From Actinomycetes bacterium (GTDB taxonomy: Bacteria; Actinomycetota; Acidimicrobiia; Acidimicrobiales; SZUA-35), in NCBI GenBank assembly GCA_024227975.1, contig JAAETV010000028.1, forward strand, positions 1 through 29,540: 29,540 nt of DNA. The letters are read 5' to 3'. The translations under genes were made by a program, and so were the position numbers. The notes under the pieces were generated by a model, which saw nothing but the letters and a program-made list of their open reading frames with translations, was not told the origin of the DNA and did no database searches. Below, in pieces: positions 15,699 to 23,782 of the stretch (the stretch's first letter is position 1; each line of letters opens with the position of its first letter).

Positions 15699-16616
15699 AT
15701 GGATCTTCGACAGCTACAGGCCTTTCTCGCCGTGATCGATCACGGCGGTTTCACCGCCGCAGCGAAGGCCACCCACACGGTGCAGTCCAACATCTCTACC
15801 CACGTCGCCCGGCTGGAGCGTGAGCTCGACGCTACCTTGATCGACCGGTCAACAGGCCGCCCGACCCAGGAAGGAGAGGCTGTCCTGGTCAGGGTGCGGC
15901 GCATCCAGAACGAGCTTGCGTCGCTCGAATCCGACGTCTCCTCCCTCCGAGGTTCACCCCGGGGAGTAGTCCGCGTCGGCATGATCGGGACCACGGCCCG
16001 CTGGCTAGCACCGATACTGGCCGATGAGCTGGGCAGGGCGGCCCCCGAAATCCAGTTGGTCATCGCCGACGGCACCAACCGATCCCTCGAGCTGCGGCTG
16101 CTTGACGGAGAGCTCGATCTCGGCGTCGTCTCCCTCCCCGTCGACGATCCCGAGATCGTCACCTATCCGCTGTTCAACGAGGACCACATCGTCGTAGGTC
16201 CAACCGATCACCCGCTGGCCAAGAGCGTTGGCCAGCTGGACCTGGCCGAGCTGGCCCGCTATCCCCTTCTACTGGCGGCGCCCGGAACCGGGTTCCGTCA
16301 AGAGGTGGAAGACACCTTCCGCAACGCTGGCCTCAGACCAAAGGTGAAGATGGAGGTCGACGGCCTCCGCCTCTTGGCCTCCATGGCCTTCCAGGGCTAC
16401 GGGATCTCAATTGTGCCGGCTACGGCGGCTCCAGGCTGGATCGGGGGTCCATGGACCCGCATACCGGTCAACGGCTTGTCGCAACGCACCGTTGGCATCG
16501 CTATTCGGCGACGGGGCATGCCGACCGTCGCTGCTCAGACCACCGAACGCCTCATCCGCCAACTGACGAATGAGCGAGCGTCCGAGGTCCCAGGACTTCA
16601 ACTCCTCGACTCCTGA
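15699..16616 (+). CDS. LysR-family transcriptional regulator
   Basis: A 305-residue regulator of normal LysR length. The N-terminal winged helix is typical: MDLRQLQAFLAVIDHGGFTA, AAKATHTVQSNISTHVARLE, and a short linker helix to about residue 90. A periplasmic-binding-protein-like effector domain follows (GVVRVGMIGTTARWLAPIL, ELDLGVVSLPVDDPEI, ASMAFQGYGISIVPA). The frame is open from a GTG at 15627, but LysR homology begins exactly at the ATG at 15699, so I take that start. It is divergent from HAD-PlsC and is followed 72 bp later on the same strand by the carboxyltransferase-like gene, either of which may be a target. The ligand is not evident. Confidence 0.9.
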   Translation: MDLRQLQAFLAVIDHGGFTAAAKATHTVQSNISTHVARLERELDATLIDRSTGRPTQEGEAVLVRVRRIQNELASLESDVSSLRGSPRGVVRVGMIGTTARWLAPILADELGRAAPEIQLVIADGTNRSLELRLLDGELDLGVVSLPVDDPEIVTYPLFNEDHIVVGPTDHPLAKSVGQLDLAELARYPLLLAAPGTGFRQEVEDTFRNAGLRPKVKMEVDGLRLLASMAFQGYGISIVPATAAPGWIGGPWTRIPVNGLSQRTVGIAIRRRGMPTVAAQTTERLIRQLTNERASEVPGLQLLDS

Positions 16617-16688
16617 CCCACCGTTCCCAGGCCCCGGTCCGCCTTCCATCAGCCCCACTCTCGCGGAATATCGGGCTCGGGGGCGGGG

Positions 16689-18059
16689 GTGGCGCCCAAT
16701 CCGGGTACACACGTCATCGTGACGCTTCAACTCCGTTCACAGTCGGGGCCACTCACCGTGGTCACCACCCCTGACCTCGACGGCCGAACCGTCGTCATGG
16801 CCACCATCGCCCCCAAGGGCGATCAGAGCGCTTTGTCATGTGCTGATGCTGCCACCCTGGGTGAAGCCGTGAAGACGGCCCGCGACCAGCGGCTCCCCTT
16901 CGTCGCCGTTTTGAGCTTGAGCGGGGTCGTCGTCGAGGAGGGGCTGGAAGTTGCCGACAGCTGGGGTCGAGCGGCCCGAGAACTGGTCCAGGCCAGCGGC
17001 GTGATCCCCCTGTTCATGGTGGCCAACGGGCCCATGGTCTCCGGACCCGCCCTCCTCCTGGCTTTGGCCGACATCGTGGTGTTCACCCAGGAGGCCTACG
17101 CCTTCGTCACTGGGCCCAAGATCGTCGAGACCTATACCGGCGAACCCATCTCGAGCACCTCGCTCGGTGGGTCGGGAGCCCATGCTCGCTCGACCGGGCT
17201 GGCTTCGGTCGTCGTTGACTCCCCGGAAGCCGGGATCCAGTTCCTCTCGGCCGCTCTGGCCCACTTCCCAGATCATGTCGACGAGCTACCTCCCCTGACC
17301 GAGACCGACGACCCGGTGGAGCGCCAGACCCCCGAAGCCGGTGAGCTGCTACCGACGACAGCCATGGGCTCCTACGACGTTCGAAACATCATCCGGGTCA
17401 TCGCCGACGACAGCGAGTTCCTGGAGCTCAAGGCAAGCTGGGCTCCGAACCTCGTCACCGGGTTCACCTTCATCGGTGGTCAGTCGATCGGGGTGGTCGC
17501 CAACCAGACCCAGGCCCTGGCCGGGAGTATCGACATTCCGGCCGCCCAGAAAGGGGCCCGGTTCGTCGCCATGTGTGATGCCTTCAATATCCCCTTGTTG
17601 ACCATGGTCGACACTTCTGGCTTCCTACCCGGCAAGGATCTGGAGTGGAGGGGCATGATCCGTCATGGGGCCCAGCTGGCCTTCGCCTACGCCAGGGCCA
17701 CCGTCCCCCGCGTCGGCTTGATCCTGCGCAAGTCGTATGGGGGGGCCTACATCGTCATGGACTCCCGCCACATGGGAAACGACGTCATGTTGGCGTGGCC
17801 ATCGGCCGAAGTAGCGGTCATGGGAGCCAAGGGTGCGGTCGAGATTCTCCACCGCAAGGCCTCTGTCGAAGAGCGTGAAGCTCTGGTACTCGACTACGAG
17901 TCCCAGTTCCTGACCCCCTATATCGCCGCTGAGCGGGCATCGATCACGGCCATCGTCACCCCTGACGAGACACGCAGTGAGGTCGCCGCAGCCTTTGACT
18001 TGCTTGCAACCAAGCGGGAACGGCTTCGTCCCCGTCGCCATGACAACACCCCCCTCTGA
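16689..18059 (+). CDS. Acyl-CoA carboxylase carboxyltransferase (beta) subunit-like protein, short form
   Basis: A 456-residue carboxyltransferase of the crotonase-like PccB/AccD family. These enzymes move carboxyl from biotin to acetyl- or propionyl-CoA in the cytoplasm. The C-terminal half is well conserved: FTFIGGQSIGVVANQT, VDTSGFLPGKDLEWRGMIRHGA, ATVPRVGLILRKSYGGAY, and AVMGAKGAVEILHRK near the end. The N-terminal half is weaker. It begins at the strand before DLDGRTVV, lacking about 60-70 residues that normally carry the ARERI segment, and the GARIQEG motif reads SGVVVEEG. ASGVIPLFMVANGPMVSGPA and FVTGPKIVETYTGE are recognisable. The start may be GTG 16689 or GTG 16719; neither has a strong Shine-Dalgarno. 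No biotin carboxylase or carrier gene is in the window. Substrate unknown, possibly divergent in function. Confidence 0.85.
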   Translation: MAPNPGTHVIVTLQLRSQSGPLTVVTTPDLDGRTVVMATIAPKGDQSALSCADAATLGEAVKTARDQRLPFVAVLSLSGVVVEEGLEVADSWGRAARELVQASGVIPLFMVANGPMVSGPALLLALADIVVFTQEAYAFVTGPKIVETYTGEPISSTSLGGSGAHARSTGLASVVVDSPEAGIQFLSAALAHFPDHVDELPPLTETDDPVERQTPEAGELLPTTAMGSYDVRNIIRVIADDSEFLELKASWAPNLVTGFTFIGGQSIGVVANQTQALAGSIDIPAAQKGARFVAMCDAFNIPLLTMVDTSGFLPGKDLEWRGMIRHGAQLAFAYARATVPRVGLILRKSYGGAYIVMDSRHMGNDVMLAWPSAEVAVMGAKGAVEILHRKASVEEREALVLDYESQFLTPYIAAERASITAIVTPDETRSEVAAAFDLLATKRERLRPRRHDNTPL

Positions 18060-18076
18060 GGCCGGCGTCGCCGGTC
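18060..18076 (+). terminator. Hairpin immediately after the carboxyltransferase stop
   Basis: GGCCGGC-GTC-GCCGGTC gives a 7-bp stem with one G-T wobble and a 3-nt loop, starting at the base after the TGA. There is no T-run. Confidence 0.4.
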
Positions 18077-18185
18077 CAGTCTCTGCGATGAGGAAGAGGG
18101 GCTCACTTCGCTTCGGTTGAGGTCGATGGGAGTGCCTCGACCGTCAACAACACCGACCGCGGCTGGGCTATGACATGTTGCTTCA

Positions 18186-18218
18186 CCGGGGCTAAGTTCG
18201 AGCTTGAACATACCCCGG
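18186..18218. promoter_or_regulatory. Nested inverted repeats upstream of citrate synthase
   Basis: An outer pair CCGGGG (18186-18191) / CCCCGG (18213-18218) encloses the near-palindrome GTTCGAGCTTGAAC (18196-18209, one G-T mismatch). The region is about 60-95 bases before the gltA start. It could be an operator or a structured 5' leader. No known riboswitch class is recognised. Confidence 0.4.
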
Positions 18219-18279
18219 CGAAAAGACGGTCACGCACAGTGCGGTGCGGGACGAGGACCCTCCCAGACAGGAGACATGC

Positions 18280-19548
18280 GTGCCTGAATCCGTAACCATC
18301 ACCGACAACCGAACTGGTGAGTCGGCGGAGATCCCAATCGTGAATGGCGGGGTCGATGCCAAGGAATGGTCCAAGCTGATGCCTGGCACCTGGTTCCTGG
18401 ATCCCGGATTCACGTCAACTGCATCAACGACCAGCACCATCACCGATCTCGACGGTGGTAACGGCATCCTTCGATACCGGGGCTACCCCATCGAACAACT
18501 TGCTGAGCAGTCGACCTTTCTCGAGGTCTGCTACCTGATCATCAACGGTGAGCTGCCAGACGAGGCCCAGCTCGATAGCTGGGTCGCCAACATCACCATG
18601 CACACCTTCATCCACGAGAACATGCGTAAGCGGTTCATGGAGGGCTTCCACCACGACGCTCACCCGATGGGGATGTTGGTGTCGGCTATCGCCGCCCTCT
18701 CGACGTTCTACCCCGAAGCCAAAGACATCGAAGACCCCGCAAACCGGGCCGTTCAGATCAACCGGCTCATCTCCAAGGTCCCGACCCTGGCCGCTATGGC
18801 CCACCGGGCCAGTATCGGCATGCCCTTCGTCTACCCCGACAACTCCCTCTCATACACCGAGAACTTCCTCTCGATGATGTGGAGGATTGCCGAGCCGACC
18901 TATGAGCCAGATCCGATCCTGGCCAAGGCGCTCGATGTCCTACTCATCCTCCACGCCGATCATGAGCAGAACTGCTCGACAACGGCCATGCGGGTCATTG
19001 GGTCATCCCACTCCGACCCCTTCAGCGCGGCCGCTGGTGCTACTGCCGCCCTCTACGGTCCCCGCCACGGTGGAGCCAATGAGGCCGTGATCAACATGCT
19101 GCGCGAGATCGGCTCTCTGGACAACGTCGAGTCTTTCGTCGAGTCGGTGAAACGCGGTGAGGGCCTGCTGTGGGGCTTCGGTCACCGTGTCTACAAGGCA
19201 TACGACCCGCGCGCTCGGATCGTCAAGAACCATGCCGATGAGGTGTTCAAGGTAACGGGCAAGAACCCCCTGCTCGATGTAGCCCTGAAGCTGGAGGAGA
19301 TCGCCCTCAACGACGAGTACTTCAAGAGCCGCAACCTCTACCCGAATGTCGATTTCTACACCGGGTTGATCTATCAGGCCATGGAGTTCCCCATGGCCAT
19401 GTTCACCGTCCTGTTCGCCATCGGTCGTATGCCGGGCTGGTTGGCTCACTGGCAGGAGTCCCTGGAGCAGAACTCGAAGATCTCACGTCCCCGTCAGATC
19501 TATACCGGCCCAGGGGCCCGCGACTATGTCCCCGTCGGCCAACGCTAG
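18280..19548 (+). CDS. gltA: Citrate synthase (type II)
   Basis: Citrate synthase condenses oxaloacetate and acetyl-CoA, the entry step of the TCA cycle. The 422-residue length fits GltA-type enzymes. Catalytic residues match E. coli His264, His305 and Asp362: H263 in YGPRHGGANEA, H302 in GFGHRVYKAYDPR and D358 in NVDFYTGLIYQAM. HADHEQNCSTTAMR at 225-238 corresponds to the region that contributes to NADH binding in hexameric enzymes. The open frame extends to 18244, but AGGAG at 18269-18273 sits six bases before the GTG at 18280, which I take as the start. The nearer ATG at 18276 is out of frame. Aconitase, the next step of the cycle, is 4.4 kb upstream on the same strand. The gene converges on the quinone oxidoreductase gene. 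Confidence 0.95.
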   Translation: MPESVTITDNRTGESAEIPIVNGGVDAKEWSKLMPGTWFLDPGFTSTASTTSTITDLDGGNGILRYRGYPIEQLAEQSTFLEVCYLIINGELPDEAQLDSWVANITMHTFIHENMRKRFMEGFHHDAHPMGMLVSAIAALSTFYPEAKDIEDPANRAVQINRLISKVPTLAAMAHRASIGMPFVYPDNSLSYTENFLSMMWRIAEPTYEPDPILAKALDVLLILHADHEQNCSTTAMRVIGSSHSDPFSAAAGATAALYGPRHGGANEAVINMLREIGSLDNVESFVESVKRGEGLLWGFGHRVYKAYDPRARIVKNHADEVFKVTGKNPLLDVALKLEEIALNDEYFKSRNLYPNVDFYTGLIYQAMEFPMAMFTVLFAIGRMPGWLAHWQESLEQNSKISRPRQIYTGPGARDYVPVGQR

Positions 19549-19570
19549 GTGCCACTCGTAGCTGCACTCG

Positions 19571-20548
19571 CTACTGGACGTCAATGATTACCTTGCCAAT
19601 GTTGGCGTTGGTCTCCATATAGCGGTGGGCATCAGCAATCTCGTCGATGGTGAAGCGTCGATCGATGACCGGTTGCAGTGACCCATCATCGAAACGCGGT
19701 ATGAGCTGACGTACGAAGAGCTGGGTGAGAGCAGCCTTCTCCTCCAACGGGCGGGCCCGCAGCACCGTCCCGACGATGGAGGCACGCTTCGGTAGGAGCA
19801 TGCCGAGCGGTAGCTCAACCTTCTGACGGCCCATGACGCCGACCTGGAGGAGCTTGCCCCCAACCCGCAACGAGGTGATGTTGTCGATCGTGTACTCCCC
19901 CCCGATGACATCAAGGACCACATCGACCCCGACCCCACCGGTTGCCTCGGCCACCGCTTCAACGAAGCTCTCGGTGCCATAGTCGACGGCCACGTCAGCT
20001 CCCAACTCACGACACCGAGCCAGCTTGGCCGCCGAGGCCGTCACCACCGCTCTGGCCCCGATGGCTTTGATGATCTGGATGGCGGCGGTGCCGACCCCTG
20101 AGGCTCCAGCGTGAACGAGGGCCCAACCTCCGCTCGCCAGTCCGCCCTGGAGGACCAGAGCATCGAAGGCGGTGAGGAACACCTCGGGGATGGCTGCGGC
20201 ATCGGCCAGGGTAACCGAGGACGGGATGGCCATGATCTGGCGTTCGTGGATGGACAGGCGCTCAGCCTGGGCCCCTCCGCCCGTCACTGCCATCACCTGA
20301 TCACCGACCGACCAGCGGGTGACCTTGGGTCCGATGGCAGCAACCACACCCGAGAACTCGAGTCCAGGAACTTCGTGCTCCATCTCCGGTCCGGGGTAGA
20401 GACCTAGCCGCTGAAGCAGATCAGCCCGATTGAGAGCCGATGAGGTGACCTCGATCACCACATGATCAGCCTCGGCGACAGGGTCGGGGATCTCCCTCAC
20501 CTCCAACACACCAGGGTCCCCATAGCTACCGATCACGACTGCACGCAT
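19571..20548 (-). CDS. NAD(P)H quinone oxidoreductase / zinc-independent MDR-family reductase
   Basis: A 325-residue medium-chain dehydrogenase/reductase of the quinone oxidoreductase branch (PIG3/TP53I3-like). The N-terminal GroES-like domain contains MRAVVIGSYGDPGVLEVREI, SALNRADLLQRLGLYPGP and GLEFSGVVAAIGPKVTRWSVGD. The NADPH-binding Rossmann domain has VHAGASGVGTAAIQIIKAIG, the AxxGVG-type loop. No structural-zinc Cys cluster or catalytic-zinc ligands are visible, as expected for this branch. The C-terminal RFTIDEIADAHRYMETNANIGKVII is the usual ending. These enzymes reduce quinones or enones in the cytoplasm; the true substrate is unknown. TAGGGT lies six bases before the ATG, suggesting a leaderless mRNA. 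It is downstream of the Pat-like gene (74-bp gap) on the same strand but probably has its own promoter. Confidence 0.9.
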   Translation of the reverse strand: MRAVVIGSYGDPGVLEVREIPDPVAEADHVVIEVTSSALNRADLLQRLGLYPGPEMEHEVPGLEFSGVVAAIGPKVTRWSVGDQVMAVTGGGAQAERLSIHERQIMAIPSSVTLADAAAIPEVFLTAFDALVLQGGLASGGWALVHAGASGVGTAAIQIIKAIGARAVVTASAAKLARCRELGADVAVDYGTESFVEAVAEATGGVGVDVVLDVIGGEYTIDNITSLRVGGKLLQVGVMGRQKVELPLGMLLPKRASIVGTVLRARPLEEKAALTQLFVRQLIPRFDDGSLQPVIDRRFTIDEIADAHRYMETNANIGKVIIDVQ

Positions 20549-20554
20549 GCCTGG

Positions 20555-20560
20555 ACCCTA
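20555..20560 (-). promoter_or_regulatory. Putative -10 of leaderless quinone oxidoreductase transcript
   Basis: On the minus strand TAGGGT is followed by six bases and then the ATG at 20548. Confidence 0.4.
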
Positions 20561-20622
20561 CTTTCCTTTGGCCGCGACCTGGGACCTGGCGCCCATTGTT
20601 GAAGCGATGGACCCGAGATCGG

Positions 20623-23292
20623 TCACAACCGCCTGACTTCCTCCAGCGGGTCTCGACGCCAACGCCGTATCACGATCTCGACATCACCGGCGGCAGTGGC
20701 CGAGCCTGCCACCAGGACAGGGTCCAGGGTGACCCGAGCCAGCTCAGGGACAGCAACTCCCAAACGACCAAGGTGGCCGACGAGGGCGCCGACCCTCGAC
20801 CGAGCGTCGTCAATCAGGTCGAGATCGTCAAGAGCCGCCCCGACCTCTCCCCCGCCAACAGGCAAGAATAGACGGGCCGTGTCGGGGAGTCGTCTCCCGG
20901 CTATACCTCCAATCCCAATCGTGATGAACGAGCCAAGGGATGCCTCCTGGACCAGTTCGATCTTGAGGTTGCCGACTGAGGGCACCATGGCCTGTACCAG
21001 CACCGGAGACAGCGCCTTCGGATCGGCCGACGCCATCCTCTCGTAGGCCAGGGCCAATTGGTCCCGGTCGTAGAGATCTATGGCCACCCCGCCCGCCTCA
21101 CCAATGCTGCGAATGGGAGCTGCCCCTGCCTTCAACACCACCGGGTAACCCAATTCGCCGGCCGCCGCCATCGCCTCGGCCACCCCGGGAGCCACCCTCC
21201 AACCGGGAACGGGTAGCTCCAAAAGGTCGATGGCTGCTTGTGCCTGCGGAGACAGGAGGTTCACCTCGATTGTTTCCCGATCGCCGAGCCAGTCAAGGAC
21301 CTGGGGCCTGATGCGCTGGCCCAGCTCGATCTCTCCCTCGACTGGCTCGGTGCCGGGCACATCGTCGAGGGCCGCCCGACGATGCGCCTGGCGCCACTGG
21401 CCGTAGGCGGCAACGAGGCCCAGGGTCCTGGCCGCTTCCTCGGGGAAGGCGAACGTCGGCACCCCGGGAACCGTGAGCTGGTCAGGTCCGACCAGCCCGG
21501 TGGCCACTACTGGCTTGGCTACCGACCCGTTGACCCGGTCGATCATCAACGCCATCTCCGAGAAGGGCAGCTTGAAGGTGGGAACCATGGCGATGAGCAG
21601 AGCGTCGACCTCCGAGGCGACGGCCGCCGCCACCAGGATCTGCTCAGGGTCGATACTTCCAGTCCCGGCCACCGAAGTGTCAACGTCGTCAACGAGGATG
21701 GCTCCCCCAACCCGATCAAACCCCTTGGCATCGTCGGGCCGAGAGTCGTGGTGGTGTTCGATACTGGCGGGGACGACAACATCGAGTCCGTGACGACGAC
21801 AGGCGGCAACCGTCAGACGTCCGACGGAGGCCGAGTTGGTGACGACGGCGACCCGGTTGCCCTTGGGCAGTGACTGGTCGACGAGGAGTTGGGCCACCTC
21901 AGCCAGCTCCGAGACACCATCGGTGATGATCACACCGGCCTGGCTCAGAAGGTCGACCAGTTCCTCGACGGGGGGGCGAACGGTGACGATCGGCTTCTCG
22001 ACCGAGACGGCCCGAGCCAGCAGGGCGAAGTTTCGCAAGTTGCCGAAGTTCTCGACATAGGCCAGGATGACCTTCGTCGCGGGGTCGATCCGCCAGTAGT
22101 CGAGCAGGTCGTTCACCGACACGTCAGCCCGGTTGCCGACAGCAACGAACGATGAGAGCCCAACCCCGGAGCGGGTCAGATGGTCGAGCATGGCGCTCCC
22201 AAGGGGACCAGAGTGGGAGACAACGGCGACCGACCCTGCTTCCGGCGCGAGCGGTAGGAACAAGGCCCGGAGGCGGATCTCAGAGGCGGTGTTGACCATG
22301 CCAAACGCGTTCGGGCCCACGATCCGTATCCCATTGCTTCGAGCTTCGGCCACCAGCTGACGTTCTCGCTCGGCTCCGGATCCGCCTGTCTCACTGAACC
22401 CGGACGACACGATGAGGAGGCCCGAGACTCCGGCTTTGACCGCGTCTAGCACGACCCCCTCGACCTGAACTGCCGGGACGGCCACGATGGCCAGATCGAC
22501 CGGTTCACCGATTGCCCTCAGTGAGGGCCACGCCCGTTCTCCCAACACCTCGTCGGCCGCGGGGTTGACATGGTAGGTGGCCCCAGCGAAGCCTCCGGCT
22601 CGGATGCTCCGGGCCAACTCATGACCGACCGAGCCGACCCGACGGCTGGCGCCAACTATGGCAAGCGAGCTCGGTTCGAGGAGGCGAGCCACCGAGCGGG
22701 TTCTGGCCAGGCTCTCGCGATCAGCACTGGCCGTCTTCGATTCCGGGGTGACGGAGATGTCGATCTCGACCTCGATGACCCCGTCGTCGAATCTGGTCGT
22801 GACCTCGAATCCGGCTCGCCGGAAGACGCGCAGCATTCCATGGTTCTCAGGAAGCACGGTGGCGTTGAAGTGATGGTGGCCGTTCTCTCGGCCGGCAGCA
22901 GCCAGATACTCCAGCAAGAGGGTGGCCAGGCCTCGTCGGTGATGATTGTCGTCGACGAAGAAGGCGACCTCGGGGTAGCGCTGACCGAACTCGGTCGCCG
23001 GCTGCTCGTAGCGGCCGACAGCAATCAGCTCGTCGCCCTGCATGGCAACGAAGGCCATACGTCCCCTGTAGTCCACCTGGGTCAGTCGATCGAGCTCCCG
23101 AGGGCTGAGCTTGGGCCGGTACTGGAAGTAGCGGTAGTAGATGCTGGTCCGGGACTGACGCCGGTGGAAAGCATCAATGTTGTCCCGATCTTCGGGCCTG
23201 ATGGGGCGAAGCTCGATCGGCACCCCATCCGCCAGGATGGCGTGGGTCTCCCACTTCTCGGGATAGTCAGCCGGCAACCCCACCCTGGGCAT
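20623..23292 (-). CDS. GNAT acetyltransferase fused to a degenerate ADP-forming acyl-CoA synthetase (Pat-like protein acetyltransferase)
   Basis: An 889-residue fusion. Residues about 20-180 are a GNAT domain (IELRPIRPEDRDNIDAFHRR, VAFFVDDNHHRRGLATLLLE with the acetyl-CoA pyrophosphate loop, NHGMLRVFRRAGFE). Residues about 205-500 resemble the CoA-binding and succinyl-CoA-ligase-like domains (SLAIVGASRRVGSVG, GIRIVGPNAFGMVNT, VVSHSGPLGSAML, SFVAVGNRADVSVNDLL). Residues about 660-885 resemble the ATP-grasp part (VNLLSPQAQAAIDLL, GYPVVLKAGA, TIGIGGIAGRRLPD). The SHTG segment with the phosphorylated histidine is missing: IVTVRPP runs directly into VEELVDLLSQAGV. The protein is therefore probably a lysine acetyltransferase of acyl-CoA synthetases with a regulatory synthetase domain. 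GNAT-first order is as described for Streptomyces lividans PatA. It follows the Had-type genes and a strong hairpin. Confidence 0.88.
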   Translation of the reverse strand: MPRVGLPADYPEKWETHAILADGVPIELRPIRPEDRDNIDAFHRRQSRTSIYYRYFQYRPKLSPRELDRLTQVDYRGRMAFVAMQGDELIAVGRYEQPATEFGQRYPEVAFFVDDNHHRRGLATLLLEYLAAAGRENGHHHFNATVLPENHGMLRVFRRAGFEVTTRFDDGVIEVEIDISVTPESKTASADRESLARTRSVARLLEPSSLAIVGASRRVGSVGHELARSIRAGGFAGATYHVNPAADEVLGERAWPSLRAIGEPVDLAIVAVPAVQVEGVVLDAVKAGVSGLLIVSSGFSETGGSGAERERQLVAEARSNGIRIVGPNAFGMVNTASEIRLRALFLPLAPEAGSVAVVSHSGPLGSAMLDHLTRSGVGLSSFVAVGNRADVSVNDLLDYWRIDPATKVILAYVENFGNLRNFALLARAVSVEKPIVTVRPPVEELVDLLSQAGVIITDGVSELAEVAQLLVDQSLPKGNRVAVVTNSASVGRLTVAACRRHGLDVVVPASIEHHHDSRPDDAKGFDRVGGAILVDDVDTSVAGTGSIDPEQILVAAAVASEVDALLIAMVPTFKLPFSEMALMIDRVNGSVAKPVVATGLVGPDQLTVPGVPTFAFPEEAARTLGLVAAYGQWRQAHRRAALDDVPGTEPVEGEIELGQRIRPQVLDWLGDRETIEVNLLSPQAQAAIDLLELPVPGWRVAPGVAEAMAAAGELGYPVVLKAGAAPIRSIGEAGGVAIDLYDRDQLALAYERMASADPKALSPVLVQAMVPSVGNLKIELVQEASLGSFITIGIGGIAGRRLPDTARLFLPVGGGEVGAALDDLDLIDDARSRVGALVGHLGRLGVAVPELARVTLDPVLVAGSATAAGDVEIVIRRWRRDPLEEVRRL

Positions 23293-23302
23293 CGTAGGCC
23301 GT

Positions 23303-23335
23303 GTGAGCCGGCCAATCCTTGGTCGGCCGGCTCAC
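23303..23335 (-). terminator. Strong hairpin between maoC gene and pat-like gene
   Basis: GTGAGCCGGCC (23303-23313) and GGCCGGCTCAC (23325-23335) form a perfect 11-bp stem around an 11-nt loop. On the minus strand it begins 12 bases after the stop of the MaoC gene and ends ten bases before the ATG of the Pat-like gene. It may be a terminator for the upstream operon or an attenuator-like element in the pat leader. Confidence 0.6.
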
Positions 23336-23347
23336 CAGGCTCGAGAA

Positions 23348-23770
23348 TCAGGGATCGAGTCGACCAGTAGCCGAGCCTTTGAATACCTCGACGCCGTCCT
23401 GATTGGTGGTTGACACAGTCAGGTTGACGACCGGATCACCCTCCTCGGTGTCGATGGAGTCAACGGTGGCAACCGCAGTCAGAGTGTCGCCGGGGAACAC
23501 CTGAGAGGTGAACCGACCCCCATAGCGGACGAGGCGGCCGTCGCCAACGGTGTCGGTGAGTAGCCGACCCGTCATTCCCATCGTCAACATGCCGTGAGCG
23601 AACACGGTCGGGTAGCCGGCAACCTCCTTGGCGAACACCTCATCACTGTGGAGGGGGTTGTAGTCGCCAGAGCTTCCGGCGTACTGGACGAGCTGGGTCC
23701 GTTTGAGGTCTTCGACCAGCACCATCTCGAAGGTCTGACCGACAGAAACGTCATTGGTGGAAAGGGCCAT
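23348..23770 (-). CDS. MaoC-like hotdog dehydratase (HadB-type, catalytic)
   Basis: A 140-residue single-hotdog protein of the MaoC/R-hydratase family, which hydrates or dehydrates 3-hydroxyacyl thioesters. The catalytic motif is SGDYNPLHSDEVFA with D36 and H41, followed by FAHGMLTMGMTGRLLTD. RYGGRFTSQVFPGDTL is also family-typical. GAGGAG lies about eight bases before the ATG. It is 12 bp downstream of a MaoC-N-type gene in the same orientation. The order non-catalytic then catalytic subunit mirrors mycobacterial HadA-HadB, the FAS-II 3-hydroxyacyl-ACP dehydratase, so the two likely form a heterodimer in fatty acid elongation. The acyl carrier is not shown by the sequence. A strong hairpin follows. 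Confidence 0.9.
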   Translation of the reverse strand: MALSTNDVSVGQTFEMVLVEDLKRTQLVQYAGSSGDYNPLHSDEVFAKEVAGYPTVFAHGMLTMGMTGRLLTDTVGDGRLVRYGGRFTSQVFPGDTLTAVATVDSIDTEEGDPVVNLTVSTTNQDGVEVFKGSATGRLDP

Positions 23771-23782
23771 GGTTGCTTCTCC

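Noticed and set aside
22570..23370. 266-codon plus-strand ORF opposite the Pat-like gene
   Set aside because: Antisense to the GNAT domain, which reads convincingly on the minus strand.
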